A DNA stretch of 64,000 bases from Chryseobacterium nepalense (GCF_023195755.1 NZ_CP096203.1:1426001-1490000); one strand, 5' to 3'. Positions 33,589 to 42,961 are shown, numbered from the stretch's first letter. The notes: generated from the sequence alone by a model not told the origin. A program made the numbers and translations.

Positions 33589-34617
33589 AGCTGTGTGATA
33601 ATTTCCGATATAATTTTCCAGTGGTTTCGGGAAAGATTTTTGGTGAGAGCTTTCATAATCACTGATCATATAATCATTTTCGGCGATAAAATTATTCCAG
33701 GCCTCTTCCGAATCCACTTCGACATTGTAAATTTCAATGCTGAGGTTTTTATGCGTCAGTTTATGATGCACTGTTTTTACACTTTTAATAAAAGGTAATA
33801 GTTCATCGGAAATCTGAGGAGGAAATTCAAACAGTTTTTTCCATATAAAATCGTCTTTTCTCTGCTGAATTAAAAATTCTCCGTTCCGGTGTACGAAGTA
33901 ATATTTCAACTCGAGACCTTCTGCTTTTACTTTTTTTGTTTTAACAGGAAAATTATAGATTTTATTGGTTAAAAAAGCGATACAATCCTGATTTAAAGGA
34001 CATTCTCCGCAAAGAGGATTTTTAGGTTTACAGACTTCCGAACCCAAATCCATCATGGCCTGATTAAAATCCCCCACATTGTCAGGTAAGATTAAATGAG
34101 CTAGATCGGAGAAATAATTAAACGCCCTGGAACTGGAAACATCAAAATCATCCGCAAAAACACGGCTTAAAACCCGGTAAAAATTACCGTCAACTGCAGG
34201 AATCTTTCCATTGAAACAGATGCTTGAAACTGCCGCCGCCGTATATTTCCCCACTCCTTTCAGCTTTAGGATTTCCTCATATTCGCCAGGAAATATTCCA
34301 TCATAATCGTTCATGATCTGCTGTGCCGCCTTGTGAACATTGATTGCTCTTGAATAATACCCCAATCCTTTCCAGTAAAGTAAAACTTCATTTTCATCGG
34401 CTTCTGCGAGTGTTTTTACGTCGGGAAACCGTTCAGTAAAATTGGTATAATGACCGAGCCCCTGACTGATTCTTGTCTGCTGAAAAACAATTTCGCAGAT
34501 CCATATTTTATACGGATCTTTTGTCTGTCGGAAAGGAAGATCTCTGGCGTTTTTTCCGTACCAGATCAGAAGTTTGCCACCAATGTGTTTGAAGTCTGGA
34601 GTGACCGTATTTTTCAA
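33574..34617 (-). CDS. mutY: A/G-specific adenine glycosylase
   Basis: A 347-residue base-excision repair enzyme that removes adenine paired with 8-oxoguanine. It has the helix-hairpin-helix LKGVGKYTAAAVSS and the catalytic Asp in PAVDGNFYRVLSR. The 4Fe-4S cluster cysteines are in CKPKNPLCGECPLNQDC (C-x6-C-x2-C-x5-C). A C-terminal NUDIX-like domain (about 225-345) reads oxoG. The TACCTTTG promoter box lies 46 bases upstream. Confidence 0.95.
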   Translation of the reverse strand: MKNTVTPDFKHIGGKLLIWYGKNARDLPFRQTKDPYKIWICEIVFQQTRISQGLGHYTNFTERFPDVKTLAEADENEVLLYWKGLGYYSRAINVHKAAQQIMNDYDGIFPGEYEEILKLKGVGKYTAAAVSSICFNGKIPAVDGNFYRVLSRVFADDFDVSSSRAFNYFSDLAHLILPDNVGDFNQAMMDLGSEVCKPKNPLCGECPLNQDCIAFLTNKIYNFPVKTKKVKAEGLELKYYFVHRNGEFLIQQRKDDFIWKKLFEFPPQISDELLPFIKSVKTVHHKLTHKNLSIEIYNVEVDSEEAWNNFIAENDYMISDYESSHQKSFPKPLENYIGNYHTAYRIL

Positions 34618-34663
34618 ACTTTTATTATTTATTTTAATTAAACCTTCAGGATTGTATATTTGG

Positions 34664-34671
34664 CAAAGGTA
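34664..34671 (-). promoter_or_regulatory. -7 box TACCTTTG of mutY
   Basis: TAnnTTTG on the minus strand, 46 bases before the mutY ATG at 34617. It lies just past the stop codon of the upstream lipoprotein gene (34675). Confidence 0.4.
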
Positions 34672-34674
34672 AAA

Positions 34675-35124
34675 TTATTTATCCGCTTTTACAGAATAAA
34701 CCGGCGCCGCTTTCAGCCATTGATATTTTAACTTCATATCCTTTGCGATAAAACGGTAACCTTCCAGTTTTTTAAGATAAATATATGACAAAGAATCTTT
34801 CTTAAATGCAAGCTGTTGGTCAGAAAGAAACTGAAAAGGGAAATTCACTATTGAATCTCTTGTTGTCTTCAGCACTTCGCCCGAAGTAACCCTGTAAATA
34901 AAAATAGATTTTCCGCGTCCTGACGACTGATCTATCAGCTTCACATTTCCGGAAGAAACTACCATATCACTTTCATCAAAACATTCCTGAGGCTTCATGA
35001 CATACGCTTTTCCTTCCTGTCTTTCATCTGCGAAAAGATCAACTGCCTGCTTACCCTTAATCTGTTTTTCTTCACAGCTTAAAAACAAAAAAATCAATGG
35101 CAAAAATAATAATCTGCCTTTCAT
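34675..35124 (-). CDS. putative lipoprotein
   Basis: A 149-residue protein with a lipobox (LIFLFLSCEEKQ, Cys near residue 17). The remaining domain is beta-rich (VVSSGNVKLIDQSSGRGKSIF; YIYLKKLEGYRFIAKDMKLKY). I do not recognise a family. It lies between mutY and the tssC terminator on the same strand. Confidence 0.65.
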   Translation of the reverse strand: MKGRLLFLPLIFLFLSCEEKQIKGKQAVDLFADERQEGKAYVMKPQECFDESDMVVSSGNVKLIDQSSGRGKSIFIYRVTSGEVLKTTRDSIVNFPFQFLSDQQLAFKKDSLSYIYLKKLEGYRFIAKDMKLKYQWLKAAPVYSVKADK

Positions 35125-35152
35125 AATAAATATTTTACTGATTTTGATAAAA

Positions 35153-35178
35153 AAAACCGATGAACAAGCACCGGTTTT
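35153..35178 (-). terminator. intrinsic terminator of tssB-tssC
   Basis: AAAACCG / CGGTTTT stem with a 12-base loop; on the minus strand it is followed by a run of T. It lies 13 bases past the tssC stop. Confidence 0.75.
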
Positions 35179-35190
35179 ATCTTAATATTT

Positions 35191-36552
35191 TTACTCCTGG
35201 GCGTATTCTGCATCCCACTCATTTCCGTCATCTCCTTTATGACCGTCCAATTTGATTACAAAACTTTTCGTAGGGAAATACGGTGTTAGGCGGATGTCCA
35301 GCCAAACCCGGTCTTTATTAACCCTGTCCTGTTCAAAACGAACGATTTTAAATTTTTCAATCAACTTATCCGGGCCTTTGATATTATCCAGGAACTGAAC
35401 AATTTGTCTTCTCAGATCATCTTCATTCTTGGCATTCCAGTTTTCAAAAGCTCTTCTGTTGAGGAAGTCCAATAAAACTTTGGTTACATAGTCGAATACA
35501 CGAACTACAGAATACGTCTGTAATCCGATATTATCTCCCGTGAAAAGGGTTTTTGCGGAGAATGCCATGATCTTTCCATATTCATTGACCATCGGAACAA
35601 GCCCCATTTTTTCAAGCTGTGAAATCTCGCTTTTCTTCAATTCAAATTTTACGGCATCCACTTCGTTGATATTTCCGTGTTTTTTTCCTGCTGCCACCTG
35701 AGACATGAGGGTTTTGTGGATCTTTCCTGCGAGTGAAGTGGACGGTGGAAGTTCTACATTTTCTTCCTCTCCTACTTCTTCAGCTTTGCCACGGCCAACC
35801 AACCAGTTACACGTCATAATGACATTACTTCTGTGCAGTTCTCCACCGGTAAGATTTGCGGAATGAAAAAGATCTACCACATCATCCGGCTTGTCGAGGT
35901 TGGCAAAATCGGTAACCATCATGACTTTATTTTCATTACATATTTTCGCCCATTTTTCGATTACTTTATTGGATCCCAGATATCCTGGAATTGCCAAAAT
36001 CGAATAGTTGTCGCGAAGATCCAGACGGTCATAATAATTCTTGAACTCTTCTGCAATAGCATCGATGAATAAAGGATTATCAAGATCTGAAACCTGGTCT
36101 AAACTGGCATTAACAATACTTACATTGTCTACTTTATCAAGTTCCGTATTTTTATAAAACTGAGCGACTGTTCTGTAGTTCGTTTCCAGCTGGCGTACGG
36201 CATCAAGTGTATTTTTCAGGTTTGATTTTAAACTCTGATCCGCAGACTGCGCTTTTGATTTGCAGGTTTCAGCCATTTTATCAGCTGAATCGTTGCTTTC
36301 AAGAAGATTCACCCATAGGTTTATTTTCTGAAGAAGCTCTTTTCGTTCTTCTTCTTTGTTGCTGTCATTAAGGAATATTTCTTTCCTTGCTTTTCTTGTA
36401 GGGTTCATGTTGGCAATACCGTCTACAACGGATTCTACAAAACCGAAACCTCCTATTTTATTAAGTTCGGCAAGCGGATTACCTTTCGGCTGACCTGCAT
36501 GTTGCTGCTGCCCCTGGTGTTGGTTTTCAGCTGGCTGTAATTTACTATCCAT
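35191..36552 (-). CDS. tssC: type VI secretion contractile sheath large subunit TssC (Bacteroidota type)
   Basis: A 453-residue protein matching the TssC/VipB sheath family in its Bacteroidota form. After a Gln-rich N-terminus (residues 1-30), the core holds the helical region DSADKMAETCKSKAQSADQS, then LAIPGYLGSNKVIEKWAKI. The C-terminus (DYVTKVLLDFLNRRAFENW, WLDIRLTPYFPTKSFVIKL) is typical of the end of TssC. TssB and TssC co-assemble into the contractile sheath. tssB lies 21 bases upstream. No other T6SS gene (baseplate, membrane complex, Hcp, VgrG, ClpV) is in the window. Confidence 0.85.
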   Translation of the reverse strand: MDSKLQPAENQHQGQQQHAGQPKGNPLAELNKIGGFGFVESVVDGIANMNPTRKARKEIFLNDSNKEEERKELLQKINLWVNLLESNDSADKMAETCKSKAQSADQSLKSNLKNTLDAVRQLETNYRTVAQFYKNTELDKVDNVSIVNASLDQVSDLDNPLFIDAIAEEFKNYYDRLDLRDNYSILAIPGYLGSNKVIEKWAKICNENKVMMVTDFANLDKPDDVVDLFHSANLTGGELHRSNVIMTCNWLVGRGKAEEVGEEENVELPPSTSLAGKIHKTLMSQVAAGKKHGNINEVDAVKFELKKSEISQLEKMGLVPMVNEYGKIMAFSAKTLFTGDNIGLQTYSVVRVFDYVTKVLLDFLNRRAFENWNAKNEDDLRRQIVQFLDNIKGPDKLIEKFKIVRFEQDRVNKDRVWLDIRLTPYFPTKSFVIKLDGHKGDDGNEWDAEYAQE

Positions 36553-36573
36553 GATACGTGTAAAGTCTTTAGA

Positions 36574-37020
36574 TTATTTTTCAAGTTCCTGTGCCACTTC
36601 CTTCAATACCTCGATAAACGCAGCTCTGGTCTGATCGTTTTCCAGCATATTGCGCAGAATTTTATTGGTTTTCAGCTGGCGTACAATTTTGTTGTATTGC
36701 TCCTGCTCCATGCTTAGTTGCTGGAGGTATGCTGATTTCTGGGTAAGGTTTTTGGGGGTAAAATCTGCAAGATTCTGAAAACGGAATTCTTCTTCTACTA
36801 CAGTGCCATCTTCTGTCTCGTGCTGCACGTTTACAGAAGGCTGGAAATGCCTGAAGACGTCTTCCACTGTTTTTAATCCTGTTACAATTTCAGGAACATA
36901 AGACTCTTCTGAAGTAAGCTGGCTCACAATCAATGACTTATTCTCCTGTATGTTCTGGATAGCTTCATTGGCATCCACTTTCACTTCGTTTCCGCCAACG
37001 CCATAATTAAACATTGCCAT
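36574..37020 (-). CDS. tssB: type VI secretion contractile sheath small subunit TssB
   Basis: I chose the ATG at 37020 (MAMFNYGVGGNEVKVDANEA), which gives 148 residues; the in-frame start at 37122 would add a 34-residue Asn/Lys-rich lead unlike the family. The TssB/VipA pattern is visible: an N-terminal strand used for sheath linking, VEDVFRHFQPSV, FRFQNLADFTPKNL, and the long C-terminal helix with LKTNKILRNMLENDQTR. It partners with the TssC encoded just downstream. No TAnnTTTG box was found close upstream. Confidence 0.82.
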   Translation of the reverse strand: MAMFNYGVGGNEVKVDANEAIQNIQENKSLIVSQLTSEESYVPEIVTGLKTVEDVFRHFQPSVNVQHETEDGTVVEEEFRFQNLADFTPKNLTQKSAYLQQLSMEQEQYNKIVRQLKTNKILRNMLENDQTRAAFIEVLKEVAQELEK

Positions 37021-37228
37021 ATTATTGTTATTTTGAGATTTTTTATTTTGGTGTGAATCGTATTTATCAGCATCAAATAGCTGACCAATCCAATGTTTAA
37101 ATTTAAAAAAAAACTGTAACATACAAAATTTTGTTAAGAATTTTCTTTAATATTTGACTTAAACAATTAAATATTAATCAAAAATCAACATTTTACGATA
37201 TCACTAAGCTATGAAAAAATAAATAAAA

Positions 37229-37252
37229 AAACGCATCATTTCTGATGCGTTT
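37229..37252 (-). terminator. intrinsic terminator of the first M13 peptidase gene
   Basis: AAACGCATCA / TGATGCGTTT stem, TTTC loop, with T-rich sequence following on the minus strand, 26 bases past the stop at 37278. Confidence 0.85.
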
Positions 37253-37277
37253 CTCTTTTCTAACAATTTTTGGCTGT

Positions 37278-39377
37278 TTACCAAATTTTTATTCTTTCTT
37301 CCGGAGCTTTATACATTTTGTCGCCCGGTTTGATATCAAAAGCTTTAATGAATGCATCCTGATTTACCAACGGACCAAAAGCCCTGAAAACACCCGGAGA
37401 ATGCGGATCCGTTTTTACCTGATTGATCATATACTGATCAGTAGATTTTGTTCTCCATACTGTTGCCCAGCTCATAAAAAACCGCTGATCCTGTGTGAAA
37501 CCGCTGATCAGTCCCGGATTTCCATGATCTTTAAGGTACATCTGAAGCGCATCATAAGCAACTGCCACGCCTCCAAGATCTCCGATATTTTCGCCGCTTG
37601 TAAATTTACCGTTTACAAAACTTCCTTTCACCGGTTCGTAGGCACTGTACTGTGCACCAAGCTGTGCCACTTTCGCATCAAAGTTTTTACGGTCTTCATC
37701 TGTCCACCAGTTGTTAAGATTCCCGTCACCGTCAAATCTTGAACCGCTGTCATCGAATCCGTGGGAAATCTCATGACCGATTACGGCTCCGATTCCGCCG
37801 AAGTTTACTGCCGGATCGGCCTTCGGGTTATAGAAAGGAGGCTGAAGAATTGCTGCCGGGAAAACAATTTCGTTATTAGAACCGCTGTAATAGGCATTTA
37901 CCGTTTGCGGAGTCATTCCCCATTCTGTTTTATCAACCGGTTTCCCGATTTTATCAAGACTTCTTTGATATTGCCATGCAGAAACATTCTGAAGATTAGA
38001 ATATAGTGTAGCACCGGCTTTTGGAGATTCTACTTTCATTTGAGAATAATCTTTCCATTTATCCGGATAAGCAATTTTCACTGTGAATTTAGACAGTTTT
38101 TCCTGTGCTTTTACTTTTGTAGCCGGAGACATCCAGTCCATATCATTGATGTGTTGCTTGAAGGATTTCAGGATATAATCAATGTATGTTTCCATCTGAG
38201 CTTTGGATTCCGGGGTGAAATATTTTTCAACATACAATTTTCCAAAGGCTTCGCCTAAAACCCCATTCACTAGGGAAAGGCCGCGCTTATTCATCGGGCG
38301 CTGTTCTTTTTGTCCCTGAAGATATTTTGAATAAAAATCAAATCTGATCTGTTCCAGATTTTCATCCAAATTGCTTGCATTTCCATTAATCAGATGATAT
38401 TTCAGATAATCTTTTAACAGTGGAAGATTTTTCTGGGTAAGAAAAGAATCCATATTCTGATAATATTTCAGCTCTCCGATGATGACTCTGTCTGTGTTGA
38501 CACCTGCATTCTTAAGATAGCTCTGAAGATTTACGTTTTTAACAAGAGCCGGAAGCTCGGAAACATTTTTCGGATTGTATCTTAGATTGGCATCTCTGTT
38601 CTGCTCCAGGGTTAATAAATAATTAGCCAGCTGTTTTTCAAAATCAACTACATTTTTTGCAGCTCCCTCAGAATTTTTATAACCTAAAACGCCGAACAAT
38701 TTACCTACATAAGATTGATATTCTGCCAGTGTTTTGGTGTTGGCCTCATTTACTTTTTGATAATAATCTCTTCCCAGCCCAAGATCCGGACCGCCAAGAT
38801 ACACGGCATTCATTTTAGAATTTTTCAGATCTGCACCTACTCTCCAGCCATAAAATGAGTTATCACCCAACTTTGTGGCTTCAAGAAGATATTTCTGAAG
38901 ATCATTCAGGTTTTTGATGGCATCAATTTTAGCCAGATCCCCTTTTATGGGAGCCAGCCCTTCTGCATTTTTTTTATCCGTATCCATAAAAGAAGCATAT
39001 AGATTCTGGATTTTTTCACCTTCTGAACCTGCAGAGTATGATTCTGATAAGATTTTATTTAAAATATCTAAAGAAGCATCATCTACATTTTCTCTCAGTG
39101 CATTGAAAGATCCCCAGCTCGCTTTATCTGAAGGAATCTGAGTGGTTTTCACCCAGTTTCCGTTTACGTAGCTAAAAAAATCATCCTGCGGACGCACCGA
39201 CTTGTCCATGTATGCTAAATTGATTCCTTCTTCTTTCATCTCCTCTTTTTTCACCGGTTCTGCAGCAACCTCTCTCACTGTTTCGGGTTTCTGAGTATCT
39301 GCTGTTTTAGCCGTACCACACGAATTTAAAAATACAAACCCAGAAAAGGCAAGTATTCCGATATTTAGCTTTTTCAT
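37278..39377 (-). CDS. M13-family metallopeptidase, lipoprotein (paralog 1)
   Basis: The ATG at 39377 (MKKLNIGILAFSG) gives 699 residues with lipobox FLNSC (Cys20). It belongs to the neprilysin/PepO family. The N-terminal M13 domain begins DKSVRPQDDFFSYVNGNWVK. The zinc site is HEISH (His about residue 535, in GAVIGHEISHGFDDSG), with the third ligand in ENIGDLGG. NAYYSGSNNEIVFPAAIL and the C-terminal CxxW-like end EERIKIW complete the set. It should degrade peptides in the periplasm or on the surface. It is a close paralog of the next gene upstream; the pair arose by tandem duplication. Confidence 0.93.
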   Translation of the reverse strand: MKKLNIGILAFSGFVFLNSCGTAKTADTQKPETVREVAAEPVKKEEMKEEGINLAYMDKSVRPQDDFFSYVNGNWVKTTQIPSDKASWGSFNALRENVDDASLDILNKILSESYSAGSEGEKIQNLYASFMDTDKKNAEGLAPIKGDLAKIDAIKNLNDLQKYLLEATKLGDNSFYGWRVGADLKNSKMNAVYLGGPDLGLGRDYYQKVNEANTKTLAEYQSYVGKLFGVLGYKNSEGAAKNVVDFEKQLANYLLTLEQNRDANLRYNPKNVSELPALVKNVNLQSYLKNAGVNTDRVIIGELKYYQNMDSFLTQKNLPLLKDYLKYHLINGNASNLDENLEQIRFDFYSKYLQGQKEQRPMNKRGLSLVNGVLGEAFGKLYVEKYFTPESKAQMETYIDYILKSFKQHINDMDWMSPATKVKAQEKLSKFTVKIAYPDKWKDYSQMKVESPKAGATLYSNLQNVSAWQYQRSLDKIGKPVDKTEWGMTPQTVNAYYSGSNNEIVFPAAILQPPFYNPKADPAVNFGGIGAVIGHEISHGFDDSGSRFDGDGNLNNWWTDEDRKNFDAKVAQLGAQYSAYEPVKGSFVNGKFTSGENIGDLGGVAVAYDALQMYLKDHGNPGLISGFTQDQRFFMSWATVWRTKSTDQYMINQVKTDPHSPGVFRAFGPLVNQDAFIKAFDIKPGDKMYKAPEERIKIW

Positions 39378-39409
39378 TAAAAATATTTTTTGATTGTACA
39401 CAAACTTAC

Positions 39410-39417
39410 CAAATATA
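39410..39417 (-). promoter_or_regulatory. -7 box TATATTTG of the first M13 gene
   Basis: TATATTTG on the minus strand 32 bases before the ATG at 39377. A second match, TAAGTTTG (39401-39408), follows at once, so two overlapping start sites are possible. Confidence 0.4.
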
Positions 39418-39460
39418 CATAATTTATTCATAAATGTTTATGGTTTGAAATGCAAAGTTG

Positions 39461-39524
39461 GTGAGAAGTAAAAATGTAAGAAGTGAGAAGTGAAAAGTGA
39501 GAAGTAAGAGGTGAGAGGTGAGAA
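39461..39524. repeat. degenerate heptanucleotide repeat (GTGAGAA)n, about 9 units
   Basis: Nine head-to-tail units of GTGAGAA with single changes (GTAAGAA, GTGAAAA, GTAAGAG, GTGAGAG); one unit is eight bases. It lies between the two M13 peptidase genes, upstream of the promoter boxes of the first. Confidence 0.85.
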
Positions 39525-39542
39525 GAGAGTTCTTTAATAAAA

Positions 39543-39566
39543 AAACCGCTCATTGCTGAGCGGTTT
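39543..39566 (-). terminator. intrinsic terminator of the second M13 peptidase gene
   Basis: AAACCGCTCA / TGAGCGGTTT stem, TTGC loop, followed on the minus strand by T residues, 20 bases past the stop at 39587. Confidence 0.85.
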
Positions 39567-39586
39567 CTATTTGAATAAAATATTTA

Positions 39587-41614
39587 TTACCAGATTTTGA
39601 TTCTTTCTTCCGGTTTTTTGTAAAGCTTGTCGCCTTCTTTCACGTCGAATGCTTTGTAGAATGCATCAACATTGGTAAGAGGTCCGAAACTTCTGAAATA
39701 TCCAGGAGAGTGCGGGTCTGTTTTCACCTGATTGATCATGTATTTCTCGCTTGATAATGTTCTCCAAACGGTTGCCCAGCTCAGGAAGAATCTCTGATCC
39801 TGTGTGTAACCACTGATAGGTCCAGGATTTCCTTTGTCTTTCAGATACATTTGTAATGCATCATAAGCAATATTTACCCCACCTAAGTCGGCGATGTTTT
39901 CACCATTGGTAAAGGTTCCGTTTACGAACGTTCCTTTTACCGGCTCATATTTATCGTATTGTGCAGCAAGAGCTTTTGTTGCTTTTTCAAAATTAGCTTT
40001 ATCCTCCGGAGTCCACCAGTCTACAAGATTTCCGTCTGCATCGAACTGTGCTCCCGAGTCATCAAATCCGTGGCTCATTTCGTGACCGATCACAGCTCCA
40101 ATTCCACCAAAATTAACAGCTGCATCTGCATTAGGATTAAAGAAAGGTGGCTGAAGAATGGCTGCCGGGAATACAATCTCGTTGTTTACAGGGTTGTAAT
40201 AAGCATTCACCGTCTGTGGAGTCATTCCCCATTCTGATTTGTCAACAGGTTTTCCGATTTTAGCTAAATCTTTATTATACTGCCATTCTGTAATATTCTG
40301 AAGGTTTGAATATAAATTTCCTCCTTTAGATTCCGGAATGATTGTTAACTTAGAATAGTCTTTCCATTTATCCGGATAAGCAACTTTTACCGTAAATTTG
40401 TTTAATTTCTGCATTGCCTTTTCCTTTGTAGTAGAAGACATCCATGCTAAATTATTGATGTGTACGGCAAAACTTTTCTTCAGATAATCGATCAGTTCCA
40501 CCATCTGGGCTTTAGCTTCTGCAGGGAAATATTTTTCAACATATAATTTCCCGAAAGCTTCTCCTAAAGTTCCGTTAATCAACTCATATCCTCTTTTGTT
40601 TAAAGCTCTCTGCTCCTGCTGACCTCTTAAGTATTTACCATAGAAAGCAAACCTCATGTCTCCCAGTTTTTCACTTAAATAAGAAGCGCTTCCGTTGATC
40701 ATGTGGAATTTAAGATAATCTTTTATTAGAGGAAGATTTTTCTCATTTACCAATTTATCGAAATCTTTATAATAACCGATTTCTCCGATGATTACTTTAT
40801 CCGTATTTACGCCCACCGCTTTAAGATAAGCAGGAAGATCAACCCCTTTTACCAATGTCTTCAATTCAGCCATTGTTCTTGGGTTGTACTGTAGCGTATT
40901 GTCACGGCTCTGCTCATTGGTAAGATAGGTTTTAGCAATGCTTTTTTCGTATTCTACAATACCTTTTGCAGCTGCATCAGCATTTTTGTATCCTAATTCT
41001 TTCAACATAGAAGCTACATATTTTGTGTATTCTGCAAGAGCTTCCGTGTTTTTGTCATTCACTTTCTGATAGTAGTCTCTACCTAATCCAAGTGATGCAT
41101 TTCCTAAATAAACGGCATTCATTTTAGAATCTTTCAGATCTGCATCCACTCCCCAACCGTACATAGTATTTTCACCTTCTTTCGTTACGGAAGTTAAATA
41201 ATTTTGAAGATCTTTAAGATTTTTAATCGCGTCGATTTTGTTAATATTAGCCTGGATTGGCTTGATTCCGTCTGCATTTCTTTTCTGGATATTCATATAA
41301 GTTGCATACAGATCCTGGATTTTTCTACCTTCTGTTCCATCTGCAAATTTATCTTTCAAAAGAGAATTCAGAATAGTCATTGAATTATTGTCGGTATCTT
41401 CCGCCAGCTTGTTGAAACTTCCCCAAGTCGGCTTATCGGAAGGAATTTTAGCGGTTTTCATCCATGTTCCGCTCACATAGCTGTAAAAATCGTCCTGAGG
41501 ACGTACTGATTTATCCATCAGGCTAAGGTCTAAGCCTTTATCTGTCGCCTGAGCGTTCACCATTTGTGAACATATTCCTCCTAATAAAAGCAGAGAAAGC
41601 GTTAATTTTTTCAT
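39587..41614 (-). CDS. M13-family metallopeptidase, secreted (paralog 2)
   Basis: A 675-residue neprilysin/PepO-type zinc peptidase. It has a signal peptide ending NAQA rather than a lipobox, so it should be free in the periplasm or secreted, unlike its lipid-anchored paralog. The zinc motif HEMSH (His about residue 511) and ENIADLGG are intact, as are DKSVRPQDDFYSYVSGTWMK and the EERIKIW end. The two proteins can be aligned almost end to end. Each has its own terminator, so they are separate transcription units. Confidence 0.93.
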   Translation of the reverse strand: MKKLTLSLLLLGGICSQMVNAQATDKGLDLSLMDKSVRPQDDFYSYVSGTWMKTAKIPSDKPTWGSFNKLAEDTDNNSMTILNSLLKDKFADGTEGRKIQDLYATYMNIQKRNADGIKPIQANINKIDAIKNLKDLQNYLTSVTKEGENTMYGWGVDADLKDSKMNAVYLGNASLGLGRDYYQKVNDKNTEALAEYTKYVASMLKELGYKNADAAAKGIVEYEKSIAKTYLTNEQSRDNTLQYNPRTMAELKTLVKGVDLPAYLKAVGVNTDKVIIGEIGYYKDFDKLVNEKNLPLIKDYLKFHMINGSASYLSEKLGDMRFAFYGKYLRGQQEQRALNKRGYELINGTLGEAFGKLYVEKYFPAEAKAQMVELIDYLKKSFAVHINNLAWMSSTTKEKAMQKLNKFTVKVAYPDKWKDYSKLTIIPESKGGNLYSNLQNITEWQYNKDLAKIGKPVDKSEWGMTPQTVNAYYNPVNNEIVFPAAILQPPFFNPNADAAVNFGGIGAVIGHEMSHGFDDSGAQFDADGNLVDWWTPEDKANFEKATKALAAQYDKYEPVKGTFVNGTFTNGENIADLGGVNIAYDALQMYLKDKGNPGPISGYTQDQRFFLSWATVWRTLSSEKYMINQVKTDPHSPGYFRSFGPLTNVDAFYKAFDVKEGDKLYKKPEERIKIW

Positions 41615-41707
41615 TATAATTACAATTTATACAATAGGTATATTTTATTTACAATTTGTTACTTAAAAATTTACTATTTTTAATAGTCCCGATTTATTTT
41701 TTAGAGC

Positions 41708-42961
41708 TTATTTTTCTGAAATTAAGATTGCTACCACATCCTGAATAACTTTCTGTGAAACGAAATGCATAAAATCAAGTCTTTCGAGATGCGGCATGTA
41801 TAATTTTGAAGTAACCGCCTGATTTCCTACTCTAATGGTGTAAAAAACTGTTCCCACTTCTTTTCCGTCCTCGCCTTTTCCAGGCCCGGCCACACCGGTT
41901 GTTGATAAAGCAATATCCGTATTGAATAATTTCTGACAACCTGCTGCCATTTCACCGGCAACCTGCTCGCTTACCACTGTAAATTCTTCTACCGTTTCTG
42001 ATTTAACTTTCAAAATATCAATCTTTTTCTCCGTTGCATAAGAAACAATTCCACCCGGAAAATACGCTGAACTTCCCGAAACAGAAGTAATCATTTTGGC
42101 CAATTCTCCACCGGTGCAGCTTTCTGCTGTTGAAATTGTCAGTTTTCGTTCCGTTAAAATTTCCGCAAGAATTTTTTCAATTTTATCTTCGGAAGTTGCA
42201 ATAACATGATCTTTAATCAAAGGCAACAATTTCTGTATTTCATCTTCCAACTGCTGCTGAAGAAATGTCTCATTTTCTCCGGTTGCAGTCAGCCTCAACT
42301 TTACCCTAGTCCCGACAGGGAGATAAGATAATGCTAAATTTCCAGGTAAAGCCAGTTCCCAGTCTTCTATCATATCTGCTAAGATACTTTCGGGAATTCC
42401 AACTACAGAAACAATTCTTGTGGTGATATAATTCAGGCTGAATTTTTCATGCAGATACGGTACAATCTGGTCTTTGATCAATGGTTTTACTTCATAAGGA
42501 ACGCCGGGAAGACTAAAAAGCAGTTTGCCGTTTTCTTCCATCATCATACAGGGCGCAGTTCCGTAATGGTTCTGAAAAACTTTTGATTTGGTGGGAACAA
42601 ATGCCTGCTCTCGATTTCTTTCAAGAATTTCCAGTCGGCCCCGCCTTTCCATATATGCTTTCAGATGATTAAATGTCACCTCATCCAGCGCAATTTCGTC
42701 ATTAAAAAATTCTGCAATAGCCTTTTTGGTTTTATCATCCCGGGTTGGTCCCAAACCTCCTGTGGTAATGATAAGATCCCCGATTTGAAAAGCAGAATCA
42801 ATGGCCTTTTTAATGGTTTCAATCTCATCTGAAATGGTAAGAATCTGAGAGACTTTAATCCCTATATTTTTAAGTTCGGTTGCTATGAAATTAGAATTGG
42901 TGTCTACGGTGTTTCCGGATAGGATTTCGTCACCAATGGTAATCAGAACGGCATTTTTCAT
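41708..42961 (-). CDS. cinA: CinA-family protein (nicotinamide-nucleotide amidohydrolase type)
   Basis: The ATG at 42961 (MKNAVLITIGDEILSG) gives 417 residues. The N-terminal molybdopterin-binding-like (COG1058) domain has LITIGDEILSGNTVDTNSNF, ITTGGLGPTRDD and LPGVPYEVKPL. The C-terminal CinA domain (about 255-415) has ISTAESCTGGELAKMI, GGIVSYATEKK and STTGVAGPGKG; this part deamidates NMN to nicotinate mononucleotide in NAD recycling, while the N-terminal part hydrolyses ADP-ribose in studied members. Both domains are complete. Confidence 0.94.
   Translation of the reverse strand: MKNAVLITIGDEILSGNTVDTNSNFIATELKNIGIKVSQILTISDEIETIKKAIDSAFQIGDLIITTGGLGPTRDDKTKKAIAEFFNDEIALDEVTFNHLKAYMERRGRLEILERNREQAFVPTKSKVFQNHYGTAPCMMMEENGKLLFSLPGVPYEVKPLIKDQIVPYLHEKFSLNYITTRIVSVVGIPESILADMIEDWELALPGNLALSYLPVGTRVKLRLTATGENETFLQQQLEDEIQKLLPLIKDHVIATSEDKIEKILAEILTERKLTISTAESCTGGELAKMITSVSGSSAYFPGGIVSYATEKKIDILKVKSETVEEFTVVSEQVAGEMAAGCQKLFNTDIALSTTGVAGPGKGEDGKEVGTVFYTIRVGNQAVTSKLYMPHLERLDFMHFVSQKVIQDVVAILISEK

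Noticed and set aside
37021..37122. Longer N-terminus for tssB
   Set aside because: The extra 34 residues are Asn/Lys/Phe-rich and unlike TssB; the MAMFNYG start fits the family.
39461..39524. Short regular repeat as CRISPR or coding repeat
   Set aside because: Seven-base units without spacers and no open frame of note; it is a degenerate microsatellite.
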